From Nemertoderma westbladi (Eukaryota; Xenacoelomorpha; Nemertodermatida; Nemertodermatidae): a stretch of 26,861 nt of DNA. The stretch spans positions 1 to 26,861 of the forward strand of contig JAUCBJ010002713.1 in the NCBI GenBank assembly GCA_032718475.1, read 5' to 3'. Shown here piece by piece: positions 22,989-26,861 of the stretch (its first letter is position 1; the number at the start of each line of letters is the position of its first letter). Below the pieces are notes generated by a model. It was not told the origin of the DNA. It saw nothing but the letters and a program-made list of their open reading frames with translations, and made no database searches. A program made the position numbers and the translations under genes.

Positions 22989-23896
22989 CTAATAACTTAC
23001 TGTAGGACTATTGTACCTATTTTTACATTGCACACGGAGGTGAGATTTAACTGCAGATTTAAAAGAATGTTGATTATCTAGGTTTTTAATTTCATTAGGC
23101 AGAGCGTTCCAATTTTTAATGCCGTTAAAAAAGAAAGTATCAGATTCAAAGGATTTACAATTCGGGAGGTAGAAGTTTGAATCACTAGCTCTGGTACTGA
23201 AGAGTGTGTATCGCGTACTCTGTTGAATTTTTGTTTTAGGTAATTGGGACATTTACCATTATACACTTTATGCACATGGTTAAGGCGTAGCTGCTTAACT
23301 CTACTATCTATGTTAAGTAGTCCAGATTCAGAAAAGTCATCTGGAGTTAGGTGGTGCCTAGGTTTGTAGTCTTTAATAAATCGTACTACTTTATTCTGAG
23401 CTACTTGTAATTTACATTTAAGCTGTTTGGTTAAGCCTTCATACCAAGAAGAGCACGCATAGTCCATGTGACACTGTATTAAAGAAGTGCAAAGTAACTT
23501 GCGGGAGTCGGTATTTAAACTATTTTTATTTCTGTATAGAAACCTAAGCCTACTGTTAACTTTCGAGAAAATATTTTTCACTGTACTTTCTCCTGATAAG
23601 CAGTTATCCAATGTGGCGCCTAAATATTTAACTTCCTTTTTATTTTCAATCTTATGTCCATTACTAGTGACTTCAAACTTAGTTACCTTCTTTAACTTTC
23701 TTTTGGAACCAAACAAAATACTTTCAGTCTTACCGTAGTGAATGGATAGCTTATTATCAACCAACCACTCATTACAGGATTCTAGAACTGCACTTAACTT
23801 TTGGGAAATATGGATAGGATCTTTATGAGAGAAAATAAGAGCACTGTCGTCGGCATATAAAATGAGTTTAAAATCGGGATCTATACTACTTATCAT
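22989..23896 (-). pseudogene. 5'-truncated, frameshifted non-LTR (CR1/Jockey-like) reverse transcriptase
   Basis: The minus strand begins abruptly upstream of the catalytic motif: DPDFKLILYADDSALIF contains the YADD active site. It continues through NEWLVDNKLSIHYGKTESIL, KYLGATLDN, DYACSSWY and QLKCKLQVAQNKVVRFI, the thumb and C-terminal region of a LINE reverse transcriptase. Near 23200-23215 the frame shifts. The family sequence continues in the frame of 23252-22989 as STRASDSNFYLP, FFFNGIKNWNALPNEIKNL and SFKSAVKSHL, up to a stop. Endonuclease, fingers and most of the palm are absent, and bases just upstream of 23896 are AT-rich unrelated DNA: a classic dead-on-arrival copy. The clade name rests on overall resemblance only. 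Confidence 0.88.
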
Positions 23897-24659
23897 CGTA
23901 ATAATAATATTAATGTATTAACTGTAATAACTTTGTCGGATTTAGAACTGTCGAGTTGATAATTTATACGCATCAATAGAACCAAAAGTTGATAATTTTT
24001 GAGACTTTCAGACACGATTAGTTCAACAGTTTTCCGCTAGAAGGCTACCATTTCTTTGTTTTGATCCGTGCAAGCCGAAACTTTCAGATATACTAGAACG
24101 CAGCCTGTAGTGACGGCTATCGGTCTGTATTTCTCCAGTATGCCGTTAGGGGGCGAAATGTGAGAAAGTGAAAACCTTCTCCAATCTCATCCGTTCAAGC
24201 CCAATCTTGGTAAATAATTATTAATTTGAATTCTATAATAATCAATTAGGCCCCACTTACTGTACTGTATTTGTATTTGTATTTTTTACTAATTTAATTC
24301 AATGTCAATTGATTCAATGCAAAATTAAATCAAATCTCATAAATTAAATATTTGTTCTTCAATTTATATGTAGGCCCACTGTACTTTCCGAATGGAAGGA
24401 TGGAGGCCTACTCAGGCCATGGCCTACTGTGTAATAATATTTCAAAGGAGCGTACTGTATATGTATACATAAAACAAGTACACTACAGTACAACGTAGGT
24501 GTGTCACCTGTCGGCGTTTTCCAACCCAAACAACTTGTCCCAAGTACTGTACATGTAATGTAGTCCTACAGTATATTGATATTGGGCTCAATAAAATACA
24601 TATTGGCATTTCTTTAATAACAGTATACAGGCATAAGTGAACATAACATAGTCGGTATA
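23897..24659. other. intergenic DNA, no gene seen
   Basis: Contains two GTTGATAATTT words near 23950-24000 and a weak CTCF-like GCCGTTAGGGGGCG at 24142-24155. AGGCC(A/T) words cluster at 24370-24430. No recognised coding sequence. Confidence 0.5.
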
Positions 24660-24890
24660 GCGGGATTGGTGGACGTGGGGTTAGTGGACATTATGGGGTC
24701 AGTGGACATGGAGATAGTGGGATTAGTGGATATTATGGGGTTAGTGTAGGGTACCCTACATAGTGGGGTTAGTGGACATAGTCGCATGTTAGTGGACATT
24801 ATGGTGATAGTGGACATTATGGGGTTAGTGGACATTATGGGTTTAATGGACATTATGGGGGTTAGTGGACATCATGGGGTTAGTGTTAAA
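24660..24890 (+). repeat. 18-bp minisatellite, degenerate
   Basis: The unit is about GTTAGTGGACATTATGGG, repeated roughly 12 times with substitutions and small indels. The minus-strand frame at 24614-24853 (MSTNPIMS repeats) is a by-product of its 18-nt period. Confidence 0.85.
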
Positions 24891-26861
24891 TCCATTAAAA
24901 ACATCAAGACCTTTCATTATGCCCAATACATTTACACCATTACGCCCAAAGTACACTAAGACAATAGACATGGTAGGCCTATTTGCGGTTAATTTGCGCT
25001 GGAGAGAATATTTTCACTGGCGGTAAATTTGAGGCACTATCTGAATGAATGCTATGCTGGTTCAGAAGGGAGTTCGTTTTCGAATGGATTAGAGTTGTTT
25101 TGCGATTGGTTTCGATTTCCCTTTCGTTTCGAATGTATTCGAGTTTCGTTTCGAATTGATTCTTCGTACTATTCTAAGGTATTGAGCGGTTCTGACAATG
25201 TAAATAGCGTTACACAAGAAATAAACGTAATTTTATGTAGCTTTTCTTATAAATTATTTCGATGTAGAATATATGCCTATAGATAGGTACTGTAGATAGA
25301 TACTGTAAATAGGAATGTATAATGTAAATAGGAATGTATACTGTAAATAGGAAATTGAAACACAGTGCAGTATATTATTGACCCTAACTCGAAGCAAACA
25401 ATATCATCCGCGTCAATGTCACACCCGAACTGTCTGCTGCAAGTTACAACATGGAGGAAGTAGGTATATTTAATTCACTTTAGCCAAATTAATATACATT
25501 TAAATCTTTTAATTATCTTTTAAATTTATGTTATAACCATAAAAAAAATAATCACGTAGATACGCAATAGATGATGATACACGAAATAATAATTGAAAAG
25601 CGCGAAATTAATAATATCATTAAATTAAGTCGAGTACTTCATAAATCTCAACTTCTTATCATTCAATGGGCATTGATAAATTTATTTAACTATGATAATA
25701 AGACTACATACAGTGCATAAAAACTATTCAGATTTAATTCAAATGTAAATACAATACAATACTGAATACAAAGAAATTTACCACTAAGTTCAGACGGGAA
25801 TTATTACATAAAATGGAAATGTTTCAAATTCCTGTTCAATATTTATAAAAGTCACAATCAGCGTTGTATATAGAAAATCTCAAAGCATATAAAGGAGCAC
25901 AATTAATAAACAATATAGCAGCTACATATCTACATAATTAACTAGAGACGGGCCTAGCGAACCGTGAAGCAAGTCGTAGGAGACAGTACGAATCAAGTAA
26001 AATCTTTTTGTTCTGTCTGATAATAAATTAGCGTGGGGGTAGTCCCGGTGGTGTACGAGAAATTTTCTAGACAACTTCAAACTATAATTATTATGTTGTA
26101 ATTATCTAATGAATTATATAAGCTGTTGTGATTATAGAAGATAGAGAGCAGTTAGCGAAATGATTACTTTGTTCTATCGGATATAGTAGTCAGAGAGTTA
26201 GAGTAGTCGAGTCGTTGTTTAATAATAATAACAGCAGTTGCCATGAATTCAATACAATCGCGCACAAGAAGTGAGAAGACACATTTGTTCTTATTTTTGT
26301 AATAAATAAAACAAGTTGAGATGTTTCAATGTAAACCGCGATTAATAATTTACAACATTTATATTATTATTATAACAGATTTTTATATTTCAAACTATAA
26401 TGTTAGCCTTATGGAGGAGAATCATTATGAGGCTGAGTAAACATTCAGCCTTATAAGCATACACCCTCCACAGTATTAATGTTGGCACAAAGATTTCAAA
26501 ATAAAACAATAATGCGATGAGAGCATAGTACAATACACTGTGTAGCCAACACACTGTTTAACTAACAGTTATTTAGCTTGCACGCCAATTAATTAACATA
26601 GCAAGGATGCATTGGGAAGAGTTATTCAGCTAAGACTGTAATAGCCAGCCAGCTATACCAGTTAATGTTTTGTTTGATTACTGTCTGGGTTGTAGAATAG
26701 AGTGATAATAAAACTTGGCACACAAAGTACTTCTTTGTTAGTTGGCCTTCCTATTGAATGCATTACCAGGCCATCTCTATACATTTTTCATGAGTGCCAG
26801 CTGGTGTTTTATCATTGCGCCTATGGCAATTTTAGTGTTTTGGGGCTATTTTTCGAAATAA
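24891..26861. other. 2-kb AT-rich intergenic end of window, no gene recognised
   Basis: TTCGAA words recur in 25077-25160, overlapping an 85-codon plus frame (25029-25286) that resembles nothing known. A short tandem repeat around GTAAATAGGAATGTATA(C/A)T occupies about 25285-25350. A hairpin with arms ATGAGGCTGA and TTCAGCCTTAT lies near 26427-26455, inside an outer GGAGG/CCTCC pair. The rest shows no structure I can support; the end of a neighbouring gene's UTR or intron could lie here unseen. Confidence 0.45.

Noticed and set aside
24614-24853. Minus-strand frame with MSTNPIMS repeats
   Set aside because: A by-product of the 18-bp minisatellite, whose period is a multiple of three.

Overview
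The window looks like nuclear DNA of a marine invertebrate animal, probably a deuterostome. It is AT-rich and repeat-dense. One gene, GDP-L-fucose synthase, is split by introns with GT/AG borders and is very close to animal GFUS. Non-LTR retrotransposon debris, foldback elements and minisatellites fill most of the rest. The word TAGGCCTA is strikingly common, which I associate from memory with echinoderm and other deuterostome genomes. The species cannot be named from this alone.

Layout. 1-5940: intergenic DNA with a tRNA-like (SINE-type) remnant, short tandem duplications and two foldback elements. 5957-7360: an intronless 467-codon gene for a full-length homologue of the mostly prokaryotic 'three-Cys-motif partner' (TcmP) family. 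It has a methyltransferase-like Rossmann core and a C-terminal winged-helix-like segment. 7494-8148: a foldback element bounded by G21 and C24 tracts. 8161-9590: a 34-bp minisatellite interrupted by a 21-bp minisatellite. 10001-10306: a decayed LINE reverse-transcriptase tail. 12358-12690: a MITE with terminal inverted repeats. 13040-13115: a second tRNA-like SINE remnant. 13364-19301: an array of about 297 copies of a 20-bp unit. 19287-21981, minus strand: GFUS in three exons. 22030-22445: G-rich and C-rich tandem repeats upstream of GFUS. 22989-23896, minus strand: a 5'-truncated, frameshifted LINE. 24660-24890: an 18-bp minisatellite. From there to the end I see no recognisable gene.

Two points stand out. 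First, the 20-bp array does not merely lie beside GFUS. The GFUS stop codon and its last four sense codons are the terminal repeat unit, so the array appears to have grown out of the end of the coding sequence into what should be the 3' UTR. The first canonical AATAAA on the GFUS strand lies beyond the whole array, about 6 kb after the stop. Second, the TcmP-like gene is a complete copy of a largely bacterial family in an animal-type locus, with an in-frame 25-codon extension after its stop that encodes a strong nuclear-localisation-like basic cluster.

The two genes have unrelated predicted roles (nucleotide-sugar synthesis, and an unassigned methyltransferase-like protein). Nothing here suggests they act together. 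Most long open frames in 13.4-19.3 kb and 8.7-9.5 kb are by-products of repeat arrays whose unit lacks stop codons.
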